In this document: positions 26,160 through 33,940 of the stretch, piece by piece
How positions within the stretch are numbered: the first letter of the stretch is position 1
Layout of the letters: the number at the start of each line of letters is the position of its first letter
From: Runella sp.
GTDB taxonomy: Bacteria > Bacteroidota > Bacteroidia > Cytophagales > Spirosomataceae
Assembly: GCA_023254175.1 (NCBI GenBank)
Contig: JALQYJ010000137.1
Span: forward strand, 1-48,464
Direction of reading: 5' to 3'
Length of the DNA stretch: 48,464 bases
The notes under the pieces: model-generated
Told to the model about the DNA's origin: nothing
The model's input: only the letters and a program-made list of their open reading frames with translations
The model's database searches: none
Translations under genes and position numbers: made by a program

Positions 26160-26960
26160 ATGAAAGAGTGTGTGGTAGTGATTCCGACGTACAACGAGAT
26201 TGAGAACATTGAAGCGATTATTCGCCGTGTGATGGGTCTTTCGCAGCCTTTTGATATCCTGATTGTGGATGATGGCTCACCCGACGGCACTGCGCTCAAA
26301 GTAAAAGAGCTCCAAAACGAATTTACTGGTCGCTTGCATATTTTGGAACGAAAGGGTAAACAAGGCTTAGGCACGGCTTACATCCACGGTTTCAAATGGG
26401 CGATTAGGGAAGGATATCGCTATTTTTTTGAAATGGATGCTGATTTCTCGCACAACCCTGCCGATTTGGAACGCCTTTACCAAGCCTGTTCCGAAGGAGG
26501 TAGCGACATGGCGATTGGTTCGCGTTACATTAAAGGTGTCAACGTGGTCAACTGGCCAATGGGGCGGGTTCTGATGTCCTACTTTGCGGGCGTATATGTG
26601 CGTTTTGTGACGGGGATGCAAATCATGGACCCTACGGCGGGTTTTATTTGCTACAAACGCGAAGTGCTACAAGGCATTGGTCTCGACGACATCCAATTTG
26701 TAGGTTATGCTTTCCAGATTGAAATGAAATTCAATACGTGGAAATACGGCTACCAGCTTACGGAAGTACCGATTATTTTTACTGACCGTACTAAGGGGGT
26801 CTCTAAAATGTCCACTAAGATTTTTAAAGAAGCTGTACTAGGTGTACTTTATCTAAAAATTCGCAGCTTCTTTAAAACGTACATTCGACACAACGAGCCA
26901 AAAGAGATTAAATACAAAAACAGTAACTGTTTAGGTAGCCCATTGGAAAGTACCTTGTAG
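26160..26960 (+). CDS. Polyprenol-phosphate mannosyltransferase-like GT2 glycosyltransferase (Dpm1-like)
   Basis: 266 aa family-2 glycosyltransferase. It shows VVIPTYNEIENIE (donor-binding N-terminus), LIVDDGSPDGT, the metal-binding D-x-D in FFEMDADFSHNP (D93, D95), MAIGSRYIKG and YAFQIEMKFNTWKYGY. The order matches bacterial dolichol-phosphate-mannose synthase-like proteins, which load a sugar onto polyprenyl phosphate. No C-terminal membrane segment is present. The last ~12 residues (from S255: SNCLGSPLESTL) are encoded by the left end of the inserted mini-IS66 element, so the native C-terminus has been replaced. The catalytic domain is complete and the protein may still work. Confidence 0.88.
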   Translation: MKECVVVIPTYNEIENIEAIIRRVMGLSQPFDILIVDDGSPDGTALKVKELQNEFTGRLHILERKGKQGLGTAYIHGFKWAIREGYRYFFEMDADFSHNPADLERLYQACSEGGSDMAIGSRYIKGVNVVNWPMGRVLMSYFAGVYVRFVTGMQIMDPTAGFICYKREVLQGIGLDDIQFVGYAFQIEMKFNTWKYGYQLTEVPIIFTDRTKGVSKMSTKIFKEAVLGVLYLKIRSFFKTYIRHNEPKEIKYKNSNCLGSPLESTL

Positions 26961-27309
26961 AACAGATTCAATGTTTTGAATAATATTCCACTTCATTTTT
27001 CGGATTGTAGAAATAAAGCCAGCGATACGGGCATAGGCAGTCGCCCCACCGATGCTTCGGAAGCAATTACTAATTTTCTGTCGCATCGACACTCCGATTG
27101 ACCTTAGCGGCTCTCAAGTCACGTTCTGCTTAATTATTAGTAAAGGGAACACCTGACGGCGGGCATCCAACCACTTGTCCCTGACCTTGTAAGGAAAGGC
27201 CACAAATGTCACAATGAGTAGCACTGTAAGTAAGAATCTCATCAGGATGCGCTACGAATTGAAGGATTTTGCCTGTATGACCATGCTGACCCCGCACCTA
27301 AACAGTTAC
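26923..27309 (-). mobile_element. 387-bp internally deleted IS66-family derivative (MITE-like)
   Basis: Fourteen-base inverted ends match perfectly: GTAACTGTTTAGGT at 26923-26936 and its complement at 27296-27309. The GTAA tip fits IS66 ends. Between them, read leftward, lie only scraps of an IS66 transposase, with the accessory orfs and catalytic core missing. Flanking octamers (CAAAAACA left, AAAATATC right) do not match, so no 8-bp target duplication remains. The left end lies inside the 3' end of the GT2 gene. Confidence 0.8.
26931..27291 (-). pseudogene. IS66-type transposase remnant (TnpC) with internal deletion, nonsense codon and frameshift
   Basis: Reading leftward from 27291, GQHGHTGKILQFVAHPDEIL and the zinc-binding HCDICGLSLQGQ are typical of the region before the catalytic core. 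The reading then jumps (after QVVGCPP) straight to VPFTNN, a stop at 27130-27132 where homologues have Gln, and AERDLRAAKVNRS, the block containing the last catalytic Glu of the DDE triad. A frameshift near 27070 then leads into NCFRSIGGATAYARIAGF and the C-terminal ISTIRKMKWNIIQNIESVL, ending at TAA 26931-26933. The two Asp-bearing parts of the core are gone, so it cannot be active. Confidence 0.8.
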
Positions 27310-27375
27310 AAAATATCTATATTGATAAAAGCACTTTTCTCTCTAATAAGAGAAAATATTTTTTCGTAAAATGTA

Positions 27376-27406
27376 TTGACATTATATGTATATACATATA
27401 TATTTG
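27376..27406 (+). promoter_or_regulatory. yceI promoter with palindromic operator candidate
   Basis: TTG (27376-27378), a 20-bp spacer and TATATTTG (27399-27406, TAnnTTTG) make a good Bacteroidota promoter. The spacer is filled by an 18-bp perfect palindrome (TATATGTAT/ATACATATA, 27383-27400) whose right edge touches the -7 box. A dimeric repressor bound there would block RNA polymerase. Confidence 0.65.
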
Positions 27407-27447
27407 CATCATCAATTTTGATATAACTCAATCAAGACAATACAGCA

Positions 27448-27981
27448 ATGGCAACTACATCTTGGGTAATCGACCCTACACACTCAGAAGTACAGTTTAA
27501 AGTAAAGCACCTTGTTATCTCAACCGTAACAGGTAGCTTCAAATCATTCGAAGGTTCACTCCAAACGGAAGGCAATAGCTTCGACGGTGCGAGCATCCAA
27601 TTTACTGCCGACGTAAACAGCATTGATACCAACATGGAGCAGCGCGACGGTCACTTGAAGAGCGCTGATTTCTTTGATGCAGAAAACTTCCCTACACTTT
27701 CGTTTGTTTCAACATCGTTTGTGCAAAAAGGAAACGAAGACTTTACGCTTACGGGCGATTTAACGCTTAGAGGTGTAACAAAATCAGTCACTCTTGCGGT
27801 TAGCTACGGTGGTCAAATGGTAGATTTCTACGGAAATACCAAAGCAGGTTTTGAGCTTAATGGAAAAATCAACCGTAAGGATTTTGGATTGAACTGGGGA
27901 GCCGTAACCGAAGCAGGTGGTGTGGTGGTAAGTGACGAAGTAAAACTTCACTTCAATATCCAAGTAGCAAAACAAGCATAA
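27448..27981 (+). CDS. YceI-family protein (lipocalin-like, polyisoprenoid-binding fold)
   Basis: 177 aa filling the YceI domain: TTSWVIDPTHSEVQFKVKHL at the start, then FTADVNSIDTNMEQRDGHLK, FFDAENFPTLSF, GDLTLRGVTKSVTL and FGLNWG near the end. Relatives bind long isoprenoids such as quinones in a beta-barrel. No signal peptide is visible, so a cytosolic location is likely here, unlike E. coli YceI. It is monocistronic: its own promoter with an operator-like palindrome lies upstream and a strong hairpin (28031-28066) follows. Confidence 0.92.
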   Translation: MATTSWVIDPTHSEVQFKVKHLVISTVTGSFKSFEGSLQTEGNSFDGASIQFTADVNSIDTNMEQRDGHLKSADFFDAENFPTLSFVSTSFVQKGNEDFTLTGDLTLRGVTKSVTLAVSYGGQMVDFYGNTKAGFELNGKINRKDFGLNWGAVTEAGGVVVSDEVKLHFNIQVAKQA

Positions 27982-28030
27982 TGAGACGAATAAGAAGATA
28001 GAGCCTTCGTTCATCAACCTACTACAAATC

Positions 28031-28066
28031 AAAAACGGCGATTTTCAGATGAAAATCGCCGTTTTT
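28031..28066. terminator. Bidirectional terminator between yceI and the lytic transglycosylase gene
   Basis: A perfect 16-bp stem (AAAAACGGCGATTTTC 28031-28046; complement 28051-28066) has a 4-nt loop, with A/T tracts on each side to serve both convergent genes. Confidence 0.92.
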
Positions 28067-28085
28067 GTTGATACCATTTCAAACC

Positions 28086-29108
28086 TTACGCCGCCACTGG
28101 TTGAACAGTGCGTAAATCAAGGCTACGCGCCTCAGCCAACAGAGCTTTGAGGTCGTTGCGACGGCGGTAATTAAGCCTGATAGCACGCCACCAAATGTAG
28201 CGTAAACGCTTGTCCGAATTTTGAGCTAACTCAAGGTCAGCATTATCTTCCTTGTAAGGAAAGTGAAATGCTCCTGTACGTTTGAAGGAAAGAGGAATCA
28301 GTTCTTCAAAACCGTTCACTACTCCTTCATTAAGCGAAGTAACAACTTCCGCAACTTGCAATTCATTCGACGCATTGGGTTTTACCTTGATTTTTGGGGG
28401 AGCGATTAAGCCCAACGCCAGCCCAAATTGTTTCATAAATTTAGAGAGAGAAATCTCCTCCAAAATCACTGGAGCGTACACCTCTGGGCGCGTAAAGAGC
28501 TCCTTGGCTGCCAAAACACGGTAAAGGTACTTGCGGTTTTCGGCACTGATACGGAGTTTGTAGTACCCCGTTTTTCCATGCTTTACTAAGTACCTTCTCA
28601 CTTTGGTAGGGCCGGCATTGTAGGCAGCCGCTACCATCGACCACGAACCAAGTTCATGGTATAGGTTGACGAAATACTGACATGCTGCGTGTGTAGATTT
28701 GACTAAATCTTCACGCTCATCGACTTTTTCGTTGATGACCAAGCCCATCGCACGAGCAGTTTGCGGCATAAACTGCCAATAGCCGTACGCACCTCGGTGC
28801 GAAACAGCCTTTGCTTCAAGTGCACTTTCGACTACGCATAAGTATTTGAAGTCGGTAGGAACTTGATACTGCTTGAGAATAGGCTCTATCACCTTGAAGA
28901 ATTTCTGCGCTCTAGGCTTTATTTCATGAAGTGGCATACTTGCCGTATGAAGCAACGCAGACTGAAAATAATTGAGTACCTGCTTTTCGTAAACGGGCAA
29001 TGGTTCGTCACAAAAACGGATACATGAGGATTCGTTAAAGCCCTCGGCTTTGGCTCCTACAGTGTACAACAGAAGTGTTGAGAGAATAAGACATTGACTA
29101 CTTTTCAA
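28086..29108 (-). CDS. Lytic transglycosylase, SLT domain (MltD-like, without LysM)
   Basis: 340 aa with a signal peptide (residues 1-21, ...VGAKAEG). The SLT/lysozyme-like domain spans ~75-230: catalytic Glu94 in CVVESALEAKAVSHRGA, then YGYWQFMPQTARAMGL and VAAAYNAGPTKV, the standard transglycosylase motifs. It cleaves peptidoglycan glycan strands to 1,6-anhydro ends in the periplasm. The C-terminal ~110 residues are Lys/Arg-rich without recognisable LysM repeats. It is convergent with yceI across a shared terminator; a candidate promoter lies at 29198-29229. Confidence 0.9.
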   Translation of the reverse strand: MKSSQCLILSTLLLYTVGAKAEGFNESSCIRFCDEPLPVYEKQVLNYFQSALLHTASMPLHEIKPRAQKFFKVIEPILKQYQVPTDFKYLCVVESALEAKAVSHRGAYGYWQFMPQTARAMGLVINEKVDEREDLVKSTHAACQYFVNLYHELGSWSMVAAAYNAGPTKVRRYLVKHGKTGYYKLRISAENRKYLYRVLAAKELFTRPEVYAPVILEEISLSKFMKQFGLALGLIAPPKIKVKPNASNELQVAEVVTSLNEGVVNGFEELIPLSFKRTGAFHFPYKEDNADLELAQNSDKRLRYIWWRAIRLNYRRRNDLKALLAEARSLDLRTVQPVAA

Positions 29109-29418
29109 AATAAATTTTGGTTAGTTAAACATTGCGACGCGCAGGACAAAAAATCATACGACGCCACTTTTCCATAGCTGACTTTGCTTTGTTAACGTAA
29201 AAATAGTAAAAAATTGTACAATTGCCCAAAAATTTATCATTAGATTATCAGATAGTTACATAAAAACACTCTACGTTTTATCACAAAGACACCAAAAACC
29301 GTGTCTAATTTTGGGAGGCAGCAGCAGGGCTAAAAAAGGCGGTTTAGAGCTACGAAAATCATAAAAGAAGACCGTCGGTGTCCGACGGTCTTCTCAAAAA
29401 GCTGGCATACGTTTTTCG
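29109..29418. other. 310-bp intergenic region between two leftward genes
   Basis: It holds no gene. It contains a 12-bp palindrome AATTGTACAATT (29212-29223) between a possible leftward -33 (CAA, 29227-29229) and an imperfect -7 box (TAAAAATA, 29198-29205, i.e. TATTTTTA on the minus strand). There is also a possible pseudoknot-like arrangement at 29287-29314 and the GH3-gene terminator at 29367-29393. Confidence 0.5.
29367..29393 (-). terminator. Terminator of the GH3-family gene
   Basis: GAAGACCGTCGG-TGT-CCGACGGTCTTC is a perfect 12-bp stem ending 26 bp downstream of the stop. The run after it on the minus strand is T-rich (TTTTATGATTTT). Confidence 0.85.
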
Positions 29419-30906
29419 TTATTTGGCAATAATATCGGCTATTTTTCGGTCGTTTGCCAAACGAGGAACTTTGTTCTGTCCCCCTAATTTTCCTTGTGAA
29501 CGCATGTAATCAATGAAGGCATTTCTAGGCAGCGAGGTAATCTTGAGGGGGCGTAAAATGCTTCCAGAAATCAAATCGTCGTAATAAACATTGAGCTTCA
29601 CTAAGCGCTCGTCAATGTCTTTTGCAAACTGCTCCAAATTGTGCGGAGGAGTGGCAAATTCAATGAGCCACTCATGGTAAGGCAAGCCTTCTGAAGGAGC
29701 CACCATCGGAGCCACGGTAAACTCTACCACCTCCGTTTCGGGATAGCGCTGCATGGCGTATTGAAGTGCCTTCTCCACCTCTTCGCCAATGACATGCTCG
29801 CCAAAGGCCGAAATAAAGTGTTTAATGCGTCCCGTTACCAGCAAGCGGTACGGGTCTTTAGATACAAATTTTACGGTATCGCCGATTGAGTATCCCCAAA
29901 GTCCCGCATTGTTATTGATAATCAAAGCGTAATTTTTCCCCAATTCCACCTGTTCGAGGGTCAAGCGAGTAGGGTTTTCGTTGAAAAATTCTTCGGCAGG
30001 AATAAATTCATAAAAAATACCTGTATCAGCCAACAACAACAGTCCTTGCGAGTCTTGTAAATCTTGGTAAGCGATAAAGCCCTCGGAAGCAGGATACAAT
30101 TCAATCGAATCTATTTTTTTGCCAATCGAGTCAAACAATTTGGCTCGGTAAGGTTCAAAGTTCACGCCCCCATAAACAAACAACTGAAAGTCAGGAAAAA
30201 CATCTTTAATGGGTTTACCCATACGCGCAATGATACGGTCAAAATACATCTGCACCCAAGGCGGAATACCCGAAATCAGGGACATCCGTTGATTGATGGT
30301 TTCGTCGATAATTCGTTCTAACTTTTCCTCCCACTCTTCGATGCAATTGGTTTCGTAGGAGGGCATTTGGTTGGTGCGAAGGTATGCAGGTACGTGGTGA
30401 TTCGAAATACCTGACAAGCGCCCTGTTGGTACACTTCCTTTGGTATCTAACACAGGGCTTCCCGACAAGAAGATGAGTTTTTGGTCAAGAAATTCTGCCT
30501 TACCTGTTTCGTGAATGTAGTTCAAGAGGGCATCACGGGCCGAACCAATGTGATTAGAGATAGAGTCCTTACTAATTGGTATGTATTTTGTTCCCGATGT
30601 CGTCCCCGATGTTTTGGCAAAATAAATGGGTTTTGCTGGCCACAATACATCGTCTTTGCCGTCTATCACTTGTTGGATATACCCTTTCAAATCTTCGTAA
30701 TCACGGACAGGAACAGCTTGTTTGAAGTCTTCGTACGAGTTAATATCCTTAAAAAAGTGCTCTTGACCGAACACCGTATGTTTGGCTTGGCTAATGAGGC
30801 GCTGACGCCATTTGTCTTGAGCGGCGGGTGCATTATAAATCCACCCCTGTTGCTGACTCGCAATATACCGAGCCAGCGGCTTACTAAGCGAAGAGCGAAA
30901 GCCCAT
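29419..30906 (-). CDS. GH3 auxin-responsive-promoter family protein (acyl-adenylating amidosynthetase-like)
   Basis: 495 aa. ATG 30906 (MGFRSSLSKPLARYIAS) is chosen; a longer in-frame start lacks family similarity. The ANL-type nucleotide loop TSGTTSGTKYIPI (99-111) is clear. Later come the GH3-like stretches LISGIPPWVQMYFDRI, ELYPASEGFIAYQD (adenylate-binding Glu) and LWGYSIGDTVKF, with GRIKHFISAFGEHVIGEEVE at the C-terminal hinge. Plant GH3 enzymes join amino acids to jasmonate/auxin; the bacterial function and substrate are unknown. No biosynthetic partners are adjacent. Confidence 0.9.
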   Translation of the reverse strand: MGFRSSLSKPLARYIASQQQGWIYNAPAAQDKWRQRLISQAKHTVFGQEHFFKDINSYEDFKQAVPVRDYEDLKGYIQQVIDGKDDVLWPAKPIYFAKTSGTTSGTKYIPISKDSISNHIGSARDALLNYIHETGKAEFLDQKLIFLSGSPVLDTKGSVPTGRLSGISNHHVPAYLRTNQMPSYETNCIEEWEEKLERIIDETINQRMSLISGIPPWVQMYFDRIIARMGKPIKDVFPDFQLFVYGGVNFEPYRAKLFDSIGKKIDSIELYPASEGFIAYQDLQDSQGLLLLADTGIFYEFIPAEEFFNENPTRLTLEQVELGKNYALIINNNAGLWGYSIGDTVKFVSKDPYRLLVTGRIKHFISAFGEHVIGEEVEKALQYAMQRYPETEVVEFTVAPMVAPSEGLPYHEWLIEFATPPHNLEQFAKDIDERLVKLNVYYDDLISGSILRPLKITSLPRNAFIDYMRSQGKLGGQNKVPRLANDRKIADIIAK

Positions 30907-30991
30907 TGTTTCGTAGTTATGATGGTTAACGGCAAGGTAATACACCTACCGATGCACCAAAAATAGACGTTTTATAGCTTTTGCTCAATAA

Positions 30992-31028
30992 AAAAGCGAA
31001 ACAGGTTGGAAAATCCTGTTTCGCTTTT
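30992..31028 (-). terminator. Terminator of the PorE-like gene
   Basis: AAAAGCGAAACAGG (30992-31005) pairs perfectly with CCTGTTTCGCTTTT (31015-31028) around a 9-nt loop. Read leftward it ends in a U-run. Confidence 0.9.
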
Positions 31029-31056
31029 AAAAATAGCGCCATTAAACCGACGTTGA

Positions 31057-33519
31057 TTATCTAATTTCCAGTACTTTAAACTCTGTTCTACGGTTACGTT
31101 GGTATTCGGCTTCTGTACAAATTACGCCGTCTACACAGCCATTTACAGGCATACTTTCTCCCATTCCTGTAGCTTTGAGTCGCTTACGGGTAATTCCTTT
31201 TGATACCATATAATCAACTACCGCTTGTGCTCTCTTTTGGGATAGTGTTTTGTTATAATTGTTGTCTCCGCGGCTATCAGTATGTGAGAGAACCTCAGCT
31301 TGTAACGATGGGTAACGCTTCATTGTAGCCACCAATTTATCAAGTTCTCGGGCCGCATCTTGACGAATAGCGAGCTTCCCTTGATCGTGATAAATGTTAG
31401 CCAGTTGTACAATATCGCCCTTTTTTAGCAATCCCACGTCATTTGAAAGTACTTTGGGAGCCGTTTTCTTGGGCACTCTAGCGATTTTAACAGTGTTAGT
31501 ACCATACGTATCCTTTGAGTAAATTAGAGTGTAGTCACACCCTTCAAGTATTTCAAAATCATATTTCCCATCGGGACCTGTAATCGTTTCGTATATTTTT
31601 TTATCACACTCGTTTCGTAATCGCACCAATACACCTTCAATCGGTTGTCGATCGGTTTCTGTCCGTACAATCCCTCTAACGCGAGAATGTTTAAGATGCT
31701 GAAGCGAATCACTCAAAGATGTTTTTTTTTTTTGCAGTTCTTCATTTGGAGTCACCAAAGTTTGAACCACACTAGGTCGTGCCAAACTAAATTCCAACCT
31801 TGTAGGTTTATCATCTGTTAGATGATGCGTAGACAAACCAATGGTGTTATCAATAAATCCGTCTTTAGCTACTGTGAAAATGAAGTCATTATCAGACGCT
31901 AAACAAAGATGCGCCCATCCGTCGGCATCAGTTTGTAGTATTTTTTCCGTAGAATCTCCGCCCGTTTTTGACCGAATGGCTATTGTCGCACTATCTACTC
32001 GCTGCATTGTTTCTGAGTCAAAAACACGCAATAACAACTCACGACATTCATACAATGAGCTTTCACGAGTAAACCTATAAACATCGTCGTCACCCGCTCG
32101 GCGGTTACTACTAAAATATCCTGTGGTGCGAGTCCCATCGGTCACAATTCCAAAATCATCGGCTTTAGAATTAATAGGAGTATCTAAATGAATCACTTCG
32201 ATTACCTTCGTTCCATCTTTGCTCAAAACTGCGTAATATACATCAAGACCACCTAGTCCTCCTTTTCGTCCTGAGGTAGAAAAATAAAGGTTTCCTACTT
32301 CATCCACAAACGGAAAAACTTCGTCTTGGCGAGTATTAAGTTCTTTGCCCATATTGATGGGCTTTGACCATTGTCCATTTTCCCAGCGTGACACATAAAT
32401 GTCTTTACCTCCTATTCCTTTTGGCATATCCGACACAAAATATAGCAAATTTCCATCCTTGCTCAAAGCAGGGTGAGCCGTCGAATAATCATCGCTATTA
32501 AACGGAAGTTCTTGTACATTAGTCCAGTCGCCATTACCCCACTGAGCCGAGTAAAGCTTAAGTTTAATATTATTATCCTCACTTACCCCTTTTTGTCCTT
32601 CGTTAAAGTTATTTCGAGTAAAAATAACGCTAGAACCATCAGCACTGAACGTCACAGGGCCTTCGTGGAAACGGGTGTTTAGCTCCTTACTGAAAGGAAT
32701 GGGCTTTCCTGCCTTTACCTCCCCAGAAGAAGTAACCGCTTCGTCGTTAAGGCCATAATTACCATAACTACCCAAAGTACGTGAATCATTAGAGGTTGGG
32801 CGCGTGTACGAGTCACTTCCTAGTCGACCTTTTTGGGTCGAGGAACTGCTCGAACTTGCACTTTCTTTGATAATCGTCTCCGTTCCATCCGAGTGTAACG
32901 TCGTTATTCCTTTGATTTCGTTTCTATTTGGAATGTAAAACAAATCAAGGTAGCCTTTTTGAGTGGATTGGGAAGATACTGACGTTTTTCCCGACACATA
33001 CACCAAGCCTTCCTTGTAATACATAGGACTAAATTCAGCCTCGGAGGTATTGATACCTAGATAATCCAAACGGTACGTAATGCGTTTTTTGGTATAATTC
33101 TGCGCACTCTGCATTTGCTGGCCTTCTTGCTGTCTTTGGGCTTGATAACGGTCAAAATAGCCTTGTGAATCCTTCATTTGTCCCAAATTCGCAAGTACCT
33201 TTGCATAATATAAATAGTGCTTTTTAAGCGTGCCGAACAACTCTTTTTCTGCCATCGCTTGCTGATAAAAACTTGCAGCTTTTTCATTATCTCCTAATTG
33301 GAGGTACGCATAACCCATGTTGAGAAATATAATTTGGCGTTGGCCTTCTGGCAACACACCTTCGTCAATTACTTCTTGATACAACGAAATCGCCTTTGCA
33401 TACGATTGGATATCAAACTGACGATTGGCCTGTTGGAGTAACGTTTCACGAACTGGCGTTTGGGCCATTGCAGAAATCGAAACCAATGCAGCTAAACAAA
33501 GATACTTGAGTTTATTCAT
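31057..33519 (-). CDS. TPR / PD40 propeller / CRD / OmpA envelope protein, PorE-like
   Basis: 820 aa. ATG 33519 opens a signal peptide (MNKLKYLCLAALVSISAMAQ). Domains in order: TPR repeats (~25-140, e.g. YQEVIDEGVLPEGQRQIIF); a PD40/WD40-like propeller (~165-460, with repeats such as HPALSKDGNLLYFVSDMPKG and VGNLYFSTSGRKGGLGG); one or two carboxypeptidase-regulatory-like folds (~480-690, RGIVRTETDRQPIEGVLVRL); and an OmpA peptidoglycan-binding domain (~700-820, SHTDSRGDNNYN, LSQKRAQAVVDY, NRRTEF). This order matches PorE of the type IX secretion system, but many Cytophagales carry several paralogues, so a direct T9SS role is inferred, not shown. A decayed adhesin lies just upstream on the same strand. 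Confidence 0.88.
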   Translation of the reverse strand: MNKLKYLCLAALVSISAMAQTPVRETLLQQANRQFDIQSYAKAISLYQEVIDEGVLPEGQRQIIFLNMGYAYLQLGDNEKAASFYQQAMAEKELFGTLKKHYLYYAKVLANLGQMKDSQGYFDRYQAQRQQEGQQMQSAQNYTKKRITYRLDYLGINTSEAEFSPMYYKEGLVYVSGKTSVSSQSTQKGYLDLFYIPNRNEIKGITTLHSDGTETIIKESASSSSSSTQKGRLGSDSYTRPTSNDSRTLGSYGNYGLNDEAVTSSGEVKAGKPIPFSKELNTRFHEGPVTFSADGSSVIFTRNNFNEGQKGVSEDNNIKLKLYSAQWGNGDWTNVQELPFNSDDYSTAHPALSKDGNLLYFVSDMPKGIGGKDIYVSRWENGQWSKPINMGKELNTRQDEVFPFVDEVGNLYFSTSGRKGGLGGLDVYYAVLSKDGTKVIEVIHLDTPINSKADDFGIVTDGTRTTGYFSSNRRAGDDDVYRFTRESSLYECRELLLRVFDSETMQRVDSATIAIRSKTGGDSTEKILQTDADGWAHLCLASDNDFIFTVAKDGFIDNTIGLSTHHLTDDKPTRLEFSLARPSVVQTLVTPNEELQKKKTSLSDSLQHLKHSRVRGIVRTETDRQPIEGVLVRLRNECDKKIYETITGPDGKYDFEILEGCDYTLIYSKDTYGTNTVKIARVPKKTAPKVLSNDVGLLKKGDIVQLANIYHDQGKLAIRQDAARELDKLVATMKRYPSLQAEVLSHTDSRGDNNYNKTLSQKRAQAVVDYMVSKGITRKRLKATGMGESMPVNGCVDGVICTEAEYQRNRRTEFKVLEIR

Positions 33520-33578
33520 GGGTGATTGCATTTTTACCCAGTTGGGTCCTCCTAAGTAATTTTTTTAACAAACGATGG

Positions 33579-33863
33579 CTAACGGCTTATTGTCAAAAAT
33601 TTTGAATATTCACCTCCATCGCTGAGTTTTATAACATAGAAATAAGTTCCTGTCGTAAGCGCACCTTGTGCACGTTTTTGTGGTTGACCACACCACCATT
33701 CCAGTACATCCTGTTGCATTCAAAATAATCGGCTGTCTTGCACAGCTGACTTGCTTTTCACTACTGATTATAGGAGCCAACAAGCCATTCCAGTTCTGTG
33801 CATTGCTTTGCCCGCTCAAAAGGTTGCTAAGAAAAACAAACCGATGAGTAATGCTATTTTCAT
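33579..33863 (-). pseudogene. Decayed secreted adhesin-type gene (signal peptide, Cys-Thr-Gly repeat, C-terminal sorting-like tail)
   Basis: Three frames read leftward together resemble a shrunken surface protein. ATG 33863 gives a signal-like MKIALLIGLFFLATF, then a stop. A second frame has NAQNWNGLLAPIISSEKQVS and ARQPIILNATGCTGMVVWST, the repeat style ('LTATGCTGGTVVWSTG') of large Bacteroidota adhesins. A third ends GTYFYVIKLSDGGEYSKFLT with stop at 33579-33581, the style of a C-terminal secretion/sorting beta-domain. Most of the original protein is missing. It lies upstream of and parallel to the PorE-like gene, consistent with a degraded adhesin/OmpA module. Confidence 0.6.
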
Positions 33864-33940
33864 AAATAACTGTACGAACCCTAAAAATTTCCAATTAGTA
33901 GGGTTATCACAAATCGTGCCAAAGCTGGCGAAACAAAAAA

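Noticed and set aside
26961-27447. Independent small genes between the GT2 gene and yceI
   Set aside because: The stretch is accounted for by the IS66 remnant and the yceI promoter.
29318-29332. Minus-strand run of three Cys codons (TGC TGC TGC) upstream of the lytic transglycosylase gene, as a second poly-Cys leader
   Set aside because: A stop codon directly precedes it in frame with no start codon between, and the downstream gene has no link to cysteine.
33610-33894. 94-residue leftward ORF as an independent gene
   Set aside because: It is one of three frames of the decayed adhesin; its ends are arbitrary and read out of the recognisable segments.
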